From the NCBI RefSeq assembly GCF_030397665.1, contig NZ_JAPUBT010000020.1, forward strand, positions 1 to 39,893: a DNA stretch of 39,893 nt, written 5' to 3'. A model generated the notes under the pieces. That model saw only the letters and a list, made by a program, of their open reading frames with translations. It made no database searches and was not told the DNA's origin. A program made the translations under genes and the position numbers. This stretch comes from Janthinobacterium sp. SUN073. Lineage in GTDB: Bacteria; Pseudomonadota; Gammaproteobacteria; Burkholderiales; Burkholderiaceae_D. This document shows positions 39,637-39,893 of this stretch, piece by piece; position 1 is the first letter of the stretch, and every line of letters starts with the position of its first letter.

Positions 39637-39893
39637 ATGCGTGAGATGAAGAAACGAGGTAACGGCGCGCCGCAGGCACCCGCGACCGCCTTGAGCCTGC
39701 TGTGCCTGGCCATGCTGGCGCTGCCGGGCATGGCACGCGCCCAGGACGCCGTCCCGTCGGCCGCTCATGTGGCCGCTCCTGTGGCCGCGCCGGAACGGCA
39801 GGTGACGATCGAGGAATACCTGGTGCGCGGCAATACCGTGCTCGATGCGCGCGCCATCGAAGAGGCGGTCACGCCGTTCCTGGGGCCGGGCCG
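39637..39893 (+). CDS. ShlB/FhaC/HecB-type two-partner secretion transporter (TpsB), 5' part
   Basis: The gene runs off the window end; 85 complete codons are visible. The N-terminus is a signal peptide (ATALSLLCLAMLALPGMARAQ) followed by a Pro/Ala linker and the start of a POTRA domain (VTIEEYLVRGNTVLDARAIEEAVTPFLGPG), the usual beginning of outer-membrane TpsB proteins that recognise and export the TPS domain of their partner. The ATG at 39637 is used; the ATG at 39646 is an alternative. It follows the giant exoprotein gene, its evident substrate, by 189 bp. Confidence 0.88.
   Translation, partial: MREMKKRGNGAPQAPATALSLLCLAMLALPGMARAQDAVPSAAHVAAPVAAPERQVTIEEYLVRGNTVLDARAIEEAVTPFLGPG

Overview
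The window looks like chromosome of a high-GC betaproteobacterium, most likely Oxalobacteraceae (Janthinobacterium/Massilia/Duganella-like). This rests on overall protein character (AceK, a LiuR-type branched-chain acyl-CoA operon, UbiX-GrxD, Tex, TonB receptors with a VEVTGSSIKR-type N-terminus, a giant haemagglutinin) and was not tested by a database search. It opens with the end of an rRNA operon (5S rRNA and terminator).

Left part (1-10.2 kb): on the minus strand a fused SpmA/SpmB-like membrane protein is followed 8 bp later by a PBP4-type D,D-carboxypeptidase. Reading the other way are an orphan family-5 (peptide-type) solute-binding protein, a TonB-dependent receptor, an S66 L,D-carboxypeptidase with a Tat-like leader and a BrkB/YihY membrane protein. 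The solute-binding protein and the receptor share an almost identical 37-bp upstream element, so they are probably co-regulated. Together these genes suggest peptide or muropeptide handling in the envelope.

10.16-10.54 kb: no conventional gene, but a strong sigma70-type promoter, a transcribed stretch of about 260 nt and a strong terminator. Inside are two tandem 30-nt modules, each a Shine-Dalgarno sequence followed by a start codon and CAG ATA GCA. They could encode two overlapping micropeptides, both beginning Met-Gln-Ile-Ala. A perfect 28-bp palindrome follows. I do not recognise this locus.

10.5-17.3 kb (minus strand): a catabolic cluster controlled by a MerR-family LiuR-like regulator: isovaleryl-CoA dehydrogenase, AceK (isocitrate dehydrogenase kinase/phosphatase), thiolase, SDR oxidoreductase and a second acyl-CoA dehydrogenase. 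Two matching operators of the form TTTACGT-NN-ACGT-(A/C)-AA lie upstream of ivd and of the regulator. This ties leucine/acyl-CoA breakdown to the glyoxylate-bypass switch.

17.3-23.3 kb: an AT-richer gap, a small HTH regulator preceded by a 20-bp palindromic operator, a small hypothetical gene, a 118-bp inverted-repeat element, then minus-strand housekeeping genes (ubiX, grxD, a GNAT acetyltransferase, tex) and a small secreted protein of unknown function.

23.3-39.9 kb: a cell-surface-signalling locus joined to two-partner secretion. Its genes are an STN-domain protein with a TonB-C-like end and no beta-barrel, a FecI-type ECF sigma factor, a FecR-type anti-sigma factor, a 4548-residue filamentous-haemagglutinin exoprotein (TpsA) and the start of its outer-membrane transporter (TpsB, cut by the window end). 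The gene order and the unusual barrel-less receptor match the Pseudomonas aeruginosa PUMA3 (VreA-VreI-VreR) system, which controls a two-partner secretion pair under phosphate starvation. In agreement, a PHO-box-like repeat with the correct 11-bp period lies upstream of the STN gene, and reverse-oriented, weaker versions lie upstream of the exoprotein and the transporter. This phosphate-starvation-linked adhesin secretion system is the main discovery candidate, together with the unexplained small-RNA/micropeptide locus.
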